Assembly: GCA_022508895.1 (NCBI GenBank)
Contig: JAFLUH010000011.1
Span: 2,875-40,676 of the forward strand
Source of the DNA: Oscillospiraceae bacterium
GTDB taxonomy: Bacteria; Bacillota; Clostridia; Oscillospirales; Ruminococcaceae
Length of the DNA: 37,802 nucleotides
Direction: 5' to 3'
Notes under the pieces: generated by a model
The model's database searches: none
Told to the model about the DNA's origin: nothing
The model's input: only the letters and a program-made list of their open reading frames with translations
Shown: piece after piece, positions 1 to 6,661 of the stretch
Position numbering within the stretch: the stretch's first letter is position 1
How the letters are laid out: the number at the start of each line of letters is the position of its first letter
Made by a program: the position numbers and the translations under genes

Positions 1-425
1 AGAAGCGCGTCAAGCTGCTCCTCCTCCACGTCCACGTTGGGCAGGTAGTAGTAGCCGTCCTCGTCTGCGTCGGGGTGAGAGGGGTCGTACACGGGAGTGA
101 AGGGCGTGGGGTCCTCCCATATCTCGGTGACTACGACGCCGTGGGTCCCCCGCTCCCTGCGCTGTGCAAGAGTCATCTCAAGCACGCTGCCGAAGCCTGT
201 TTTTGCGGCGGGAAGGTTCCTCGCCTTTCTGTCGATAAACTCTCTTATCCCCAGATTTTTGTAGCCGTCGTCCTCGGAGAAGACCACCACCTGACGCCTG
301 TAGGGAGTGCCGTCGGAGGTTCTGGTGGTAGTGGCGTTCTGCACGTTCTGGGCGATTATGTCAAGTCTCAGTCTCTGGGCGCTCATGCCCGAAACGGCTA
401 TGTCAAGGTTATTGAGAAATCCCAT
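1..425 (-). CDS. flgC: Flagellar basal-body rod protein FlgC (3' part missing)
   Basis: Proximal rod subunit of the flagellar basal body, exported by the flagellar type III system and assembled with FlgB, FlgF and FlgG. The 141 visible codons start MGFLNNLDIAVSGMSAQRLR and contain the N-terminal rod-family helix (IIAQNVQNATT), then a short core ending in a YYYLPNVDVEEE stretch that matches the conserved FlgC passage before the C-terminal helix. The window edge cuts off roughly the last 30 residues of the usual length, so this is a boundary truncation and not a broken gene. The start ATG lies 17 bases after the flgB stop, with purine-rich GGGGGGAC and AGGA just upstream, so it is translated from the flgB message. 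Confidence 0.93.
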   Translation of the reverse strand, partial: MGFLNNLDIAVSGMSAQRLRLDIIAQNVQNATTTRTSDGTPYRRQVVVFSEDDGYKNLGIREFIDRKARNLPAAKTGFGSVLEMTLAQRRERGTHGVVVTEIWEDPTPFTPVYDPSHPDADEDGYYYLPNVDVEEEQLDAL

Positions 426-442
426 TTATCCTGTCCCCCCGT

Positions 443-814
443 TTAGTTTCTCGTCATTGCGGTGCGCATCAGGTTGAACTCGCTGTTCATCTGATTTATC
501 AGCGCCTGATGCAGCAGACCGTACTTCTGGAACAGAGCCTCCTGCGTATCCGAGTCCACGTTGTTGCCGTCGGGCTGGTCGTAGACGTTGTCGTCCACAT
601 ATACGTAGCTTGCCAGGTGCAGCTCCTTCTTGTACTTTGCGTTTTCCGCAGCGTCCAGCTTATCTCTCAGCACGCCGCCGAAGTACACATACTTGCACTT
701 GTAGCCGGGGGTGTCCTGATTGGTGATATTGTGAGAGATGACCTCCTGCGTTTGATTGACTATGCGTAAGCCTTCCTCCAGTATGCGGAAGCCTGTGGTA
801 TCGAACAGTGCCAT
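443..814 (-). CDS. flgB: Flagellar basal-body rod protein FlgB
   Basis: Proximal rod protein that joins the MS-ring side of the basal body to the rest of the rod. It has 123 residues, a normal FlgB length. The N-terminus (MALFDTTGFRILEEGLRIVN) leads into the rod-protein signature VISHNITNQDTPGYK, and the C-terminal helix (YGLLHQALINQMNSEFNLMR) is the usual self-assembly helix. An AAGGAAA ribosome site sits about 8 bases before the ATG. It is the first gene of a flgB-flgC operon that runs out of the window; fliE would be the expected next gene but is not visible. A vegetative-type promoter lies about 95 bases upstream. Confidence 0.93.
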   Translation of the reverse strand: MALFDTTGFRILEEGLRIVNQTQEVISHNITNQDTPGYKCKYVYFGGVLRDKLDAAENAKYKKELHLASYVYVDDNVYDQPDGNNVDSDTQEALFQKYGLLHQALINQMNSEFNLMRTAMTRN

Positions 815-906
815 TATGTATTTTCCTTTCCGAAAACGGCTGAAATGCCGCTGAACTGCGTTTTTTGAGGTCGCCGAAAAAAGGGCGCAAAGTCCCCTGT
901 TACTAT

Positions 907-935
907 ATTGTACATCATCGGAGCGAAAAAGACAA
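907..935 (-). promoter_or_regulatory. SigA-type promoter for flgB-flgC
   Basis: On the minus strand TTGTCT (930-935), a 17-base spacer and TACAAT (907-912) form a good vegetative promoter. The leader to the flgB ATG would be about 85 bases. Prediction only. Confidence 0.55.
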
Positions 936-986
936 GTACTTTTTAAAAATTTTTGTCGTTTTTTTAAATTTTTTCTAAAAATGAGC

Positions 987-1013
987 TAAAGTTTCGGAAT
1001 AATCTGCCGATAT
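987..1013 (+). promoter_or_regulatory. SigD/sigma-28-type flagellar promoter, no plus-strand gene close by
   Basis: TAAA (987-990), 15 bases, then GCCGATAT (1006-1013) matches the Bacillus SigD consensus (TAAA, 14-16 bases, CCGATAT) at every consensus position. It points away from flgB, towards the 3' end of the opposite-strand gene at 1109-1834. The first plus-strand gene is more than 1.1 kb away (PilZ, 2180). A hairpin at 1072-1101 lies 60-90 bases downstream, so a short flagella-co-regulated RNA is possible. Confidence 0.5.
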
Positions 1014-1059
1014 ATAATAGCTCTTTGCACAAGACAAATTGTCGAAAACGGAAAAAATC

Positions 1060-1101
1060 ACCAAAAAAGTAACCTGTTTCTGCGCAAAAGCACAAGCAGG
1101 T
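1060..1101 (-). terminator. Hairpin terminator for the 1109-1834 gene
   Basis: The stem pairs 1072-1079 with 1094-1101, with an inner TGC/GCA pair. Read on the minus strand it is followed by TACTTTTTTGG, a proper U-run, so it ends the upstream minus-strand gene. Read on the plus strand it is followed by AAACCTTTT, so it could also weakly stop a transcript from the SigD-type promoter at 987. Confidence 0.6.
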
Positions 1102-1108
1102 AAACCTT

Positions 1109-1834
1109 TTACCAAGTACGGATATAACGCCGTGATTCCGCCAGCTTTTTCAGCTCCCTGCGCTTTCTCACTATGTCCGCCTCCTTGAACACATACTCCT
1201 TTTTCGGCGGGATAGCGTCGAACTCACGCTTTGCACGGTGCAGTGCGCCCGCTATTTTTCCGGGGTGCTCGAAGTCCATGGGCAGCCTTATCATGTCCAC
1301 GGTCTTGTAGGATTTTTCCGCCTCGTTGTACCACCAGCTGTCAAACACGGGAAAGCCGTCCTTTATGTGGTAGCCCAGCCGCTTGTTCTCTCCCTCGTAT
1401 ACCCTTATCTCACCTGTCAGTATCAGGTGTTTTTTCTTTTCGTCAAGATATGCGTTTTCGTAGCTTTTCAGCGGTATCACACAGACCCTGCGCAGTATCG
1501 TCCTTTTGCCGAAGCGGGTGTAGCTGCCGCCGTACTTGCTGAACACCGCCGCCTTCTGGGTTATCTCGAAATATGTATACCGCCTGTTCACACGGGTGAA
1601 ATGCTCCGCCACCGCCGAATAGAACCAGCACAGCAGCATTCCCGCAAGAATGCTCACCCCCACCGCCGAGGCGTAGGGAATGAGAAATTCAGGCTGCGCC
1701 GCCCGCTTGAGGTTGAACATCAGCGCCCAGATTATGAGCATGCTGAACTGTGCCAAAGGCACTGCGGTGAGTATGGCGGCGGTCCTTCGGTATTTGTCGT
1801 ATTTTTTCGTGTAGGCGTGAAAATATCGGTTCAT
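1109..1834 (-). CDS. Two-pass membrane protein of unknown function
   Basis: I do not recognise this family. From the chosen ATG the protein has 241 residues. A basic N-terminus (MNRYFHAYTKKYDKYRR) is followed by two hydrophobic segments at about 20-40 and 53-77, then a soluble, charged, cytoplasmic-looking domain of about 160 residues rich in Tyr, Arg and Lys. The frame can be extended 21 codons upstream to a GTG, but that stretch lies inside a repeat remnant with a perfect palindrome, so the internal ATG is preferred; neither start has a strong ribosome site. The gene is monocistronic between a promoter (1931-1959) and the hairpin at 1072-1101. The layout of two N-terminal helices plus a cytosolic domain recalls YcxB-like or PH-like membrane proteins, but this is only shape. 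Confidence 0.6.
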   Translation of the reverse strand: MNRYFHAYTKKYDKYRRTAAILTAVPLAQFSMLIIWALMFNLKRAAQPEFLIPYASAVGVSILAGMLLCWFYSAVAEHFTRVNRRYTYFEITQKAAVFSKYGGSYTRFGKRTILRRVCVIPLKSYENAYLDEKKKHLILTGEIRVYEGENKRLGYHIKDGFPVFDSWWYNEAEKSYKTVDMIRLPMDFEHPGKIAGALHRAKREFDAIPPKKEYVFKEADIVRKRRELKKLAESRRYIRTW

Positions 1835-1900
1835 AGGCAGTTTACAGTGTACGGCTGACGGCTGTGCGCTCCGACGTGACTTTGCGGGCAAAGTCACGGG
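1835..1900. repeat. Remnant of the heptamer-bounded repeat, with a perfect palindrome
   Basis: 1837-1864 reads as a degenerate heptamer ladder (CAGTTTA, CAGTGTA, CGGCTGA, CGGCTGT) like the arrays at 6442, 18531 and 21785. It is followed by a perfect inverted repeat with 10-base arms (1876-1885 and 1888-1897, GTGACTTTGC and its complement) around GG. It sits in the leader of the 1109-1834 gene and could form a strong hairpin there. Confidence 0.5.
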
Positions 1901-1930
1901 GCTTCGCAGTCTTATTATACTTCCGAATAT

Positions 1931-1959
1931 ATTTTATCATTTTTGCCGTTATTTGTCAA
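1931..1959 (-). promoter_or_regulatory. SigA-type promoter for the 1109-1834 gene
   Basis: Minus strand: a consensus TTGACA (1954-1959), 17-base spacer and TAAAAT (1931-1936). It gives a leader of about 90 bases that contains the palindrome at 1876-1897. Confidence 0.6.
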
Positions 1960-2027
1960 AAGGGAAAATCTGCCACTCCGCCAAATAAATTTTTAGTGTT
2001 TTTTAATAAAAATTTTTTCCATTTCTC

Positions 2028-2056
2028 TTGATTTATATGAAATAATAATGTATAAT
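2028..2056 (+). promoter_or_regulatory. SigA-type promoter for the PilZ-GGDEF-ParA operon
   Basis: TTGATT (2028-2033), 17-base spacer and consensus TATAAT (2051-2056) in an AT-rich stretch. The predicted start near 2063 leaves a leader of about 115 bases before the PilZ start codon. Confidence 0.6.
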
Positions 2057-2102
2057 TGTATTTGTATCAGTATGAGCAGTTGCAGAAAACTGCATTATTA
2101 TC

Positions 2103-2121
2103 GGCAAAACGACGTTTTGCC
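2103..2121 (+). other. Perfect palindrome in the PilZ operon leader
   Basis: GGCAAAACG (2103-2111) and its exact complement (2113-2121) flank a single A. It lies between promoter and start codon, so it could be a leader RNA hairpin or a protein-binding operator. It has no U-run, so it is not a simple terminator. The leader does not fit the GEMM c-di-GMP riboswitch consensus. Confidence 0.45.
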
Positions 2122-2179
2122 CTGTTGCATAAGCTAACGCTGTATTTTATATATTTTGTTTTGAGGTGAAATATTACTT

Positions 2180-2854
2180 ATGCTTTCAAGAGAACGAATA
2201 CTTAAGCTGGATATTCTCACTCCCGACAATACGAAGATACTTTCCGCAAATAACAGACAGTTCTCCATACCCATCGTCACCAACCATGTGACGGGACAAA
2301 GCGAGACGATGCTTATCATAAAGGGACGTGATATCCCGGAGGTAGAGCACAACACCGAGATATCGGTGATAACCTACATGAGGAGCGGCGAGCGTGTGAA
2401 GTATCCGGGATTTGTCAGCCTGTCCACCGAGTATCAGCTCAACGTGCTTCTGAGGACCGCAAGAGCGCAGGTAATGGAGGAGAGAAGACGGTACTACAAG
2501 GTGGAGGCGGATATCCGATGCGTGATAAACACCATCGAGCGTGATGGCAAGCATATCGCTCTGGACAGACCCGCCACCGCAAAGATAAGCGACATGAATA
2601 TCGGAGGAGTTTTCCTCTGCTTCTGCGACGAGCAGCTGCTGCAGGGCGACCTGCTTCAGATGAGCCTGGCGCTGGAGGATAAGCTGGTGGACGTTCCCGC
2701 AGAGATAATCCGGGTGCAGTTCAACGCCGCAGGCGACCCCACCGGCTACGGCTGCAGATTTCTCAAGGTGCCGCCCTCTCTGGAGGAGACCTTCGCAAGA
2801 TTCGTGTTCAACGTGCAGCTTGACAATCTCAAGAGGGAAGAAGAAAAAGATTAA
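2180..2854 (+). CDS. PilZ-domain protein, YcgR-like architecture
   Basis: Probable c-di-GMP-responsive protein of the YcgR/YpfA type, which in other flagellated bacteria slows or stops the motor. The 224 residues divide into an N-terminal beta-rich domain (about 1-95, YcgR-N-like flow with IPIVTNHVTG and GERVKYPGFV) and a C-terminal PilZ domain (about 98-215). The PilZ ligand motifs are present but altered: RRRYYK at 102-107 has Lys where the RxxxR motif expects its second Arg, and D138-x-N140-x-x-G143 has Asn in place of the Ser of (D/N)xSxxG. Binding may be weakened. A GAGGTGA ribosome site lies about 12 bases upstream. It is first in a four-gene run with a diguanylate cyclase 91 bases downstream, which fits a c-di-GMP output role. 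Confidence 0.82.
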   Translation: MLSRERILKLDILTPDNTKILSANNRQFSIPIVTNHVTGQSETMLIIKGRDIPEVEHNTEISVITYMRSGERVKYPGFVSLSTEYQLNVLLRTARAQVMEERRRYYKVEADIRCVINTIERDGKHIALDRPATAKISDMNIGGVFLCFCDEQLLQGDLLQMSLALEDKLVDVPAEIIRVQFNAAGDPTGYGCRFLKVPPSLEETFARFVFNVQLDNLKREEEKD

Positions 2855-2945
2855 ACGGCTCCCGCTGCCGATATAAAACAAGATCTTTATCCGCTTGCTC
2901 ACAGCCGCGGCAGGCTTGTCGGAGCGGATAAGAAAGAGGAACATT

Positions 2946-4919
2946 ATGAAGCTCAAGACCGCATTTAAAATCATAATAATCAACGCGATAGCGCTGCCCG
3001 CCCTTATCGTCGGCATATTCGGCATAGTCGGCTATTTCGGCTTCTTCACCAATATGGTCAGCGAGGAGACCGCCTCGGCAGCCTACAGCGAAGCAAAGTC
3101 ACAGGGGATATTCTTCGAGAGATACGCAGCAAGGCTTTCCGCAATGGCAGAGCTGGATCAGATAAAGCGTGCCGCAGGCGGCGACTACACCGCCATAAAG
3201 GAACAGGTGGACGCAGTGCTGAAAAGCGACACCGACGGTGCGCTGATGGACATGATAATCACCGACAACAACGGCAGAGTCGTGATAAATGTTCAGGAGA
3301 GCCTGAACCTGTCCACAAAGCTGTTCGAGGGCTACGACGATCCCCTTGCCGCCACTTCGGAGGACGGGATATATATAAGCCACATATTCCCGGACGATCA
3401 GAACTACGGCACCGCCATTATCTATATAGTAAAGCCAGTAAAGACCTCCACCGGCTCCATCGGCTATCTTGCCGCCGCAGTTGACGCAGAGCAGCTGAAG
3501 CTCTCCCTTGCGGGCGCAAACTTCTTCGGCAACGCAGGCTCGATAATGTTCGTGGACGGCGCAGGCACCGCCATCAACGCCAACGGCGGCATCGGCAGCT
3601 CCAACCTGCCGGTAACTCCCGACCTGACCCTGCTGAACGAGACCACCAAATATGTGTCCTTCAACGAGAACGGCTACTACGGCGCTTACGGCGTCATCGA
3701 AAACTCCGACTGGATATGGGCAGGCATCTGTCAGGCTTCCTCCGTGAACTTCTCCATTCTCCCCGGCATACTGATCGGCGCCGTTATACTGGCGGTTGTC
3801 ATCGTCATCGACGTGCTGCTGGCATTCATAATCTACCGTGGAGCCATCACTCCTCTGGGACAGATAGTAGAGGCGATGGAGGAGATAAACGCAGGCGACC
3901 GCCAGAAGCGTCTGCCGCACTTCAAGACCTACGAGCACCAGATAATCTCCGAGACCTTCAACGACCTGCTGGACGACTTCTATATCTCCGAGGACGTTCA
4001 CAAGACCGTTTCGGCGCTGTCCGACAGTATGCTGTTCGAGTGGGATATAGAGCATCAGAATATGTATATTTCCGCCAACTTCAAGGATATGTTCGATATA
4101 AATGCCGACACGGCGACCCTGCTGGACGGCGGCTTCATAGAAAGATCCATGAGCGAAAAGGACGCAAGGCATTTCCGCAAGGATATGATGTCGCTCATGG
4201 AGAACAGAGAGTACGTTGAGGGCGAGTATCAGGTAAAGACCGTCCGCAACACCGAGGTATGGATAAATATCAAGGCACGCGCTCACACAAGCAGGTCAGG
4301 CAACGGCAAGGTCACCAAGATACTGGGCGTGATCACCGATATAAACAACAAGAAAAAGACCAGCCTCCAGCTTTCGCAGAAGGCAAGCTACGACTTCCTG
4401 TCACAGCTCTACAACAGAAGCACCTTCCTGAAGGAGCTGCAGAAGCTGCTTGACATGAAGCGGGTGAACGAGAATTATGCGGTGCTGTTCATCGACGTGG
4501 ACGACTTCAAGTTCATCAACGACCGCTACGGTCATAACGTGGGCGACGAGGTCATCAAGTATGTTGCGGACACGCTGAAGGAATGCGTGGGCAACGGCGG
4601 TATCGCGGGACGCTTCGGCGGCGACGAGTTCGTGCTGTGCGTCACCAGCGGCGAGATAGTTCCACATTGCGACGACTTTGCGGCTAAGATAATAGACAGC
4701 CTGTACTCGGGCTACAGATGCGAGTCCATCGGGATCACCCTGAACGTGCAGGCAAGCATAGGCATAGCCTTTGCAAGCGAGCAGGTCAGCGAGGCTGAAA
4801 AGCTGGTAGGACAGGCAGACGAGGCTATGTACTTCGTAAAGAAGAACGGCAAGGCGAATTACCACATCTACGACCCCGCCAACGCCTCCGACCTCGATCT
4901 GGGGAACGCTATAACCTGA
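2946..4919 (+). CDS. Membrane diguanylate cyclase (Cache-like sensor, PAS, GGDEF)
   Basis: Makes c-di-GMP from two GTP under control of an outer sensor. The 657 residues show TM1 (about 5-30), an extracytoplasmic Cache-like domain (about 35-268), TM2 (about 272-300), a HAMP-like linker, a PAS-like domain (about 350-480) and a GGDEF domain. The active-site motif is intact (RFGGDEF, GGDEF at 558-562). The inhibitory I-site RxxD that should precede it is replaced by Gly and Ile residues (GNGGIAG), so product inhibition is not expected. The ATG at 2946 is preferred over an upstream in-frame start at 2895 because AGAGGA lies just before it and TM1 follows at once. It is 91 bases after the PilZ gene and 120 bases before ParA, with no terminator on either side. 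Confidence 0.9.
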   Translation: MKLKTAFKIIIINAIALPALIVGIFGIVGYFGFFTNMVSEETASAAYSEAKSQGIFFERYAARLSAMAELDQIKRAAGGDYTAIKEQVDAVLKSDTDGALMDMIITDNNGRVVINVQESLNLSTKLFEGYDDPLAATSEDGIYISHIFPDDQNYGTAIIYIVKPVKTSTGSIGYLAAAVDAEQLKLSLAGANFFGNAGSIMFVDGAGTAINANGGIGSSNLPVTPDLTLLNETTKYVSFNENGYYGAYGVIENSDWIWAGICQASSVNFSILPGILIGAVILAVVIVIDVLLAFIIYRGAITPLGQIVEAMEEINAGDRQKRLPHFKTYEHQIISETFNDLLDDFYISEDVHKTVSALSDSMLFEWDIEHQNMYISANFKDMFDINADTATLLDGGFIERSMSEKDARHFRKDMMSLMENREYVEGEYQVKTVRNTEVWINIKARAHTSRSGNGKVTKILGVITDINNKKKTSLQLSQKASYDFLSQLYNRSTFLKELQKLLDMKRVNENYAVLFIDVDDFKFINDRYGHNVGDEVIKYVADTLKECVGNGGIAGRFGGDEFVLCVTSGEIVPHCDDFAAKIIDSLYSGYRCESIGITLNVQASIGIAFASEQVSEAEKLVGQADEAMYFVKKNGKANYHIYDPANASDLDLGNAIT

Positions 4920-4990
4920 TAGTTTTTGGTTTAACGGCAGTCAGCGGTTAGTTCGTGCTTCTGCTGCCTTTCACTGAAAAAGCATACTGG

Positions 4991-5039
4991 AAAGGAGAAT
5001 TGTCCGAGCCTTGCACGGTTTCGGACAAGCACTTCAAAT
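4991..5039 (+). promoter_or_regulatory. Ribosome site separated from the ParA start by a hairpin
   Basis: The only good Shine-Dalgarno before ParA, AAAGGAG (4991-4997), lies 42 bases from the ATG. The gap holds a hairpin: TTGTCCGA (5000-5007) pairs perfectly with TCGGACAA (5021-5028), with further G-C pairs inside. If folded, the ribosome site and ATG would be about 13 bases apart. No other start codon occurs in frame between the ribosome site and the ATG. There is no U-run, so it is not a terminator. Confidence 0.45.
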
Positions 5040-5873
5040 ATGGCTAAAACGATTGCCGTCACCAACCAGAAGGGCGGCGTTGGAAAGACCACCACCTGCA
5101 GCTCCCTCTGCGGCTGTCTTGCGGCGATGAATAAAAAGGTGCTGGCTATCGACCTTGACCCGCAGGGCAACCTGTCCTTCAGCCTCGGCGCAGACGCAGA
5201 CGACTGCTACACCGTTTACGACGTGTTCAAGGGCACGGTGAGCCTGTACGACACGATACAGCACGTCGCCTGCTGCGACGTGGTGCCTGCAAACATACTG
5301 CTTTCAGGCGCCGAGCTGGAGCTTACCACGGTGGGACGTGAATATATCCTCCGCGAGCAGCTCAGCACCGTGCAGGACGACTACGACTTCATCATTATAG
5401 ATACTCCCCCCGCCCTTTCCATTCTCACCATCAACGCTTATACGGCGGCAAACGAGCTGGTTATCCCGATGGTGCCTGAGATACTGTCTTTGCAAGGCAT
5501 TGCGCAGCTCAAGGAAACCATTTTTGCGGTGAAGAAATACTACAACAAATCTCTTGAAATACGGGGCATTCTGCTGAACAAGTACAACCCCCGCCTCATT
5601 CTCACAAAAGAGGTGGAGGACCTGGCGAACCTTATCGCAGAGCAGCTTGACACCGACGTTTTCGAGCAGAAGATAAGCAACAGCGTCGTGATAGCGGAAG
5701 CTCCCGCACACGCCAAGACGATAATCGAATATGCGCCCACCTCCAAGGCGGCGAAGGAGTACACCGACCTTATCTACGAGATACTGGGCATCGAAAAGCC
5801 CCAGCGCAGCGACAAGAAGCGGGGCAGAGGCAGACCGAGAAAGCACCCTCTCCCCGAGGAAAGCATGGTCTGA
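5040..5873 (+). CDS. ParA/Soj-type ATPase with a C-terminal AT-hook
   Basis: Deviant-Walker ATPase of the ParA/MinD group, which positions DNA or protein complexes by ATP-dependent binding to nucleoid or membrane. It has 277 residues. The N-terminal KGGVGKTT (11-18) has the signature lysine; the Walker A' region AIDLDPQGN and the DTPPALS motif follow. The last 20 residues are a basic tail with a textbook AT-hook core, RGRPRK around G264-R265-P266, a minor-groove DNA-binding motif not normal in Soj. No parB gene is in the window and I noticed no parS-like site. The next gene begins 9 bases later and the cyclase lies upstream. The context suggests positioning of a motility or signalling complex rather than chromosome partition; that is inference. 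Confidence 0.85.
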   Translation: MAKTIAVTNQKGGVGKTTTCSSLCGCLAAMNKKVLAIDLDPQGNLSFSLGADADDCYTVYDVFKGTVSLYDTIQHVACCDVVPANILLSGAELELTTVGREYILREQLSTVQDDYDFIIIDTPPALSILTINAYTAANELVIPMVPEILSLQGIAQLKETIFAVKKYYNKSLEIRGILLNKYNPRLILTKEVEDLANLIAEQLDTDVFEQKISNSVVIAEAPAHAKTIIEYAPTSKAAKEYTDLIYEILGIEKPQRSDKKRGRGRPRKHPLPEESMV

Positions 5874-5882
5874 GTGTGAGCC

Positions 5883-6446
5883 ATGGCACGAAGCACTAAA
5901 ACAAAGCACGTTATGGACCTGGTGGGAGCGGAGCCGGTAAAGAAGGTCAAGCCTGCGCCTGCCGAAAAGGGCGAAAAAACGCCGCCTGTGCCGAAGATAG
6001 TCGAGGCGGTGATATCCGAAGCTCAGCAGCAGGAGCTCCCTGTCCCACAGGAGGAAGCCGTGCAGGAGCCTTCGCAGAAGGAAACTTCGCAGAAGCAGAC
6101 TTCGCAGAAGCAACCACCGCAGGAGGAGGTTCGGGAGGAGCCTGCGGAGGAGAGAGCGCCCGTCCCTGCGGCAGAGGAAAAGGAGCCTGCTCACAAGCCC
6201 AGAATAACGGCGATAGTCTGCGAGCTGGTAAATCAGGAGCTTGGCAGCGTAGCGGAGCGGTTTCGCCTGAGCCTCACCGACGCAAATCTCTGGGCGCTTA
6301 CCCGAGCGGCGCTGGAGGAGGTGCGCCCCGAATTTTCCGCAGACAGCGAGGAGACCAAGGAGAAGCTGGAACGGCTGAGACCGAGGGTGATAGGGGCGAT
6401 GACCAAGGTGGCGATAAAGATAGCGGCAAAGGACAGAAACAGTTGA
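5883..6446 (+). CDS. Unknown protein with low-complexity linker and helical C-terminal domain
   Basis: 187 residues, not confidently recognised. Residues 1-20 are basic, about 20-105 form a disordered linker rich in Pro, Gln, Glu and Lys with a short tandem repeat (SQKET, SQKQT, SQKQP; three copies of TCGCAGAAG in the DNA), and about 106-187 form a compact, mostly helical domain (RITAIVCELVNQEL... through GAMTKVAIKIA). The helix order and the DANLWALTRAALEEVRPEF passage faintly resemble ComFB-type proteins but lack their cysteines. The gene starts 9 bases after parA, so it is the natural partner of that ATPase, in the place a ParB or adaptor would take. Its TGA stop is supplied by the first heptamer of the repeat at 6442, so its end may have been remodelled. 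A terminator follows at 6479. Confidence 0.75.
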   Translation: MARSTKTKHVMDLVGAEPVKKVKPAPAEKGEKTPPVPKIVEAVISEAQQQELPVPQEEAVQEPSQKETSQKQTSQKQPPQEEVREEPAEERAPVPAAEEKEPAHKPRITAIVCELVNQELGSVAERFRLSLTDANLWALTRAALEEVRPEFSADSEETKEKLERLRPRVIGAMTKVAIKIAAKDRNS

Positions 6447-6633
6447 CAGTGTACAGTGTATAGTGTACAGTTTGTGGTATACCTTTTCCGCTTGGCGGAA
6501 AAGGTATTTTATTTTAATGACGGGTGTCGGTTTTGCAGTTGTCACCTGATTCGCAGACGGCAATTCAAATCGTTTTTCGCCGCAGGCGAAAAACTCCACT
6601 ACTGTTTACTTTTTACTGTCAACTGTACACTAA
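6442..6633. repeat. Heptamer-bounded repeat element, copy A
   Basis: Left end: a ladder of 7-base units (ACAGTGT, ACAGTGT, ATAGTGT) at about 6442-6471. Right end: the inverted ladder (ACTGTTT, ACTTTTT, ACTGTCA, ACTGTAC) at about 6600-6633. The interior holds ATTCGCAGACGGCAATTCAA and a TTTTTCGCC/GGCGAAAAA hairpin (about 6572-6593) that is nearly identical in copies at 15245 and 21785. A terminator hairpin (6479-6507) is embedded near the left end. Confidence 0.8.
6479..6516 (+). terminator. Terminator of the PilZ-GGDEF-ParA operon
   Basis: Thirteen perfect base pairs (6479-6491 with 6495-6507) closing a TTG loop, followed by TTTTATTTT. It ends the plus-strand operon 33 bases after the last stop codon. 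Confidence 0.9.
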
Positions 6634-6636
6634 ATT

Positions 6637-6661
6637 AAAAAGGCTGCAAAGCAGCCTTTTT
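6637..6661 (-). terminator. Terminator of the lipoprotein operon
   Basis: A perfect 11-pair stem (6637-6647 with 6651-6661) closing a 3-base loop. On the minus strand it ends in TTTTTAATTT just past, and partly overlapping, the stop codon of the 6660-7859 gene. It can also work from the plus side. Confidence 0.85.

Noticed and set aside
75-446. Open reading frame of 123 codons on the plus strand
   Set aside because: It is the opposite-strand shadow of flgC and encodes no recognisable protein.
2063-2179. Possible c-di-GMP (GEMM) riboswitch in the PilZ leader
   Set aside because: The conserved GEMM core sequences and tetraloop are not present; only a simple palindrome is visible.
3099-4286. 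Long minus-strand open frame (395 codons) inside the diguanylate cyclase gene
   Set aside because: Shadow from GC-rich third-codon bias; the plus-strand frame has all domain motifs. The same reason removes the long frames at 5304-6599, 10824-11768, 12629-13477, 23732-25054 and 34893-36152.
5040-5873. Chromosome-partition Soj with a ParB/parS system
   Set aside because: No parB gene follows and by eye I saw no parS-like palindrome; the neighbouring genes are signalling genes.
6442-6471. CRISPR-like array from the repeated 7-base units
   Set aside because: Units are 7 bases with no spacers, and no cas genes are present.
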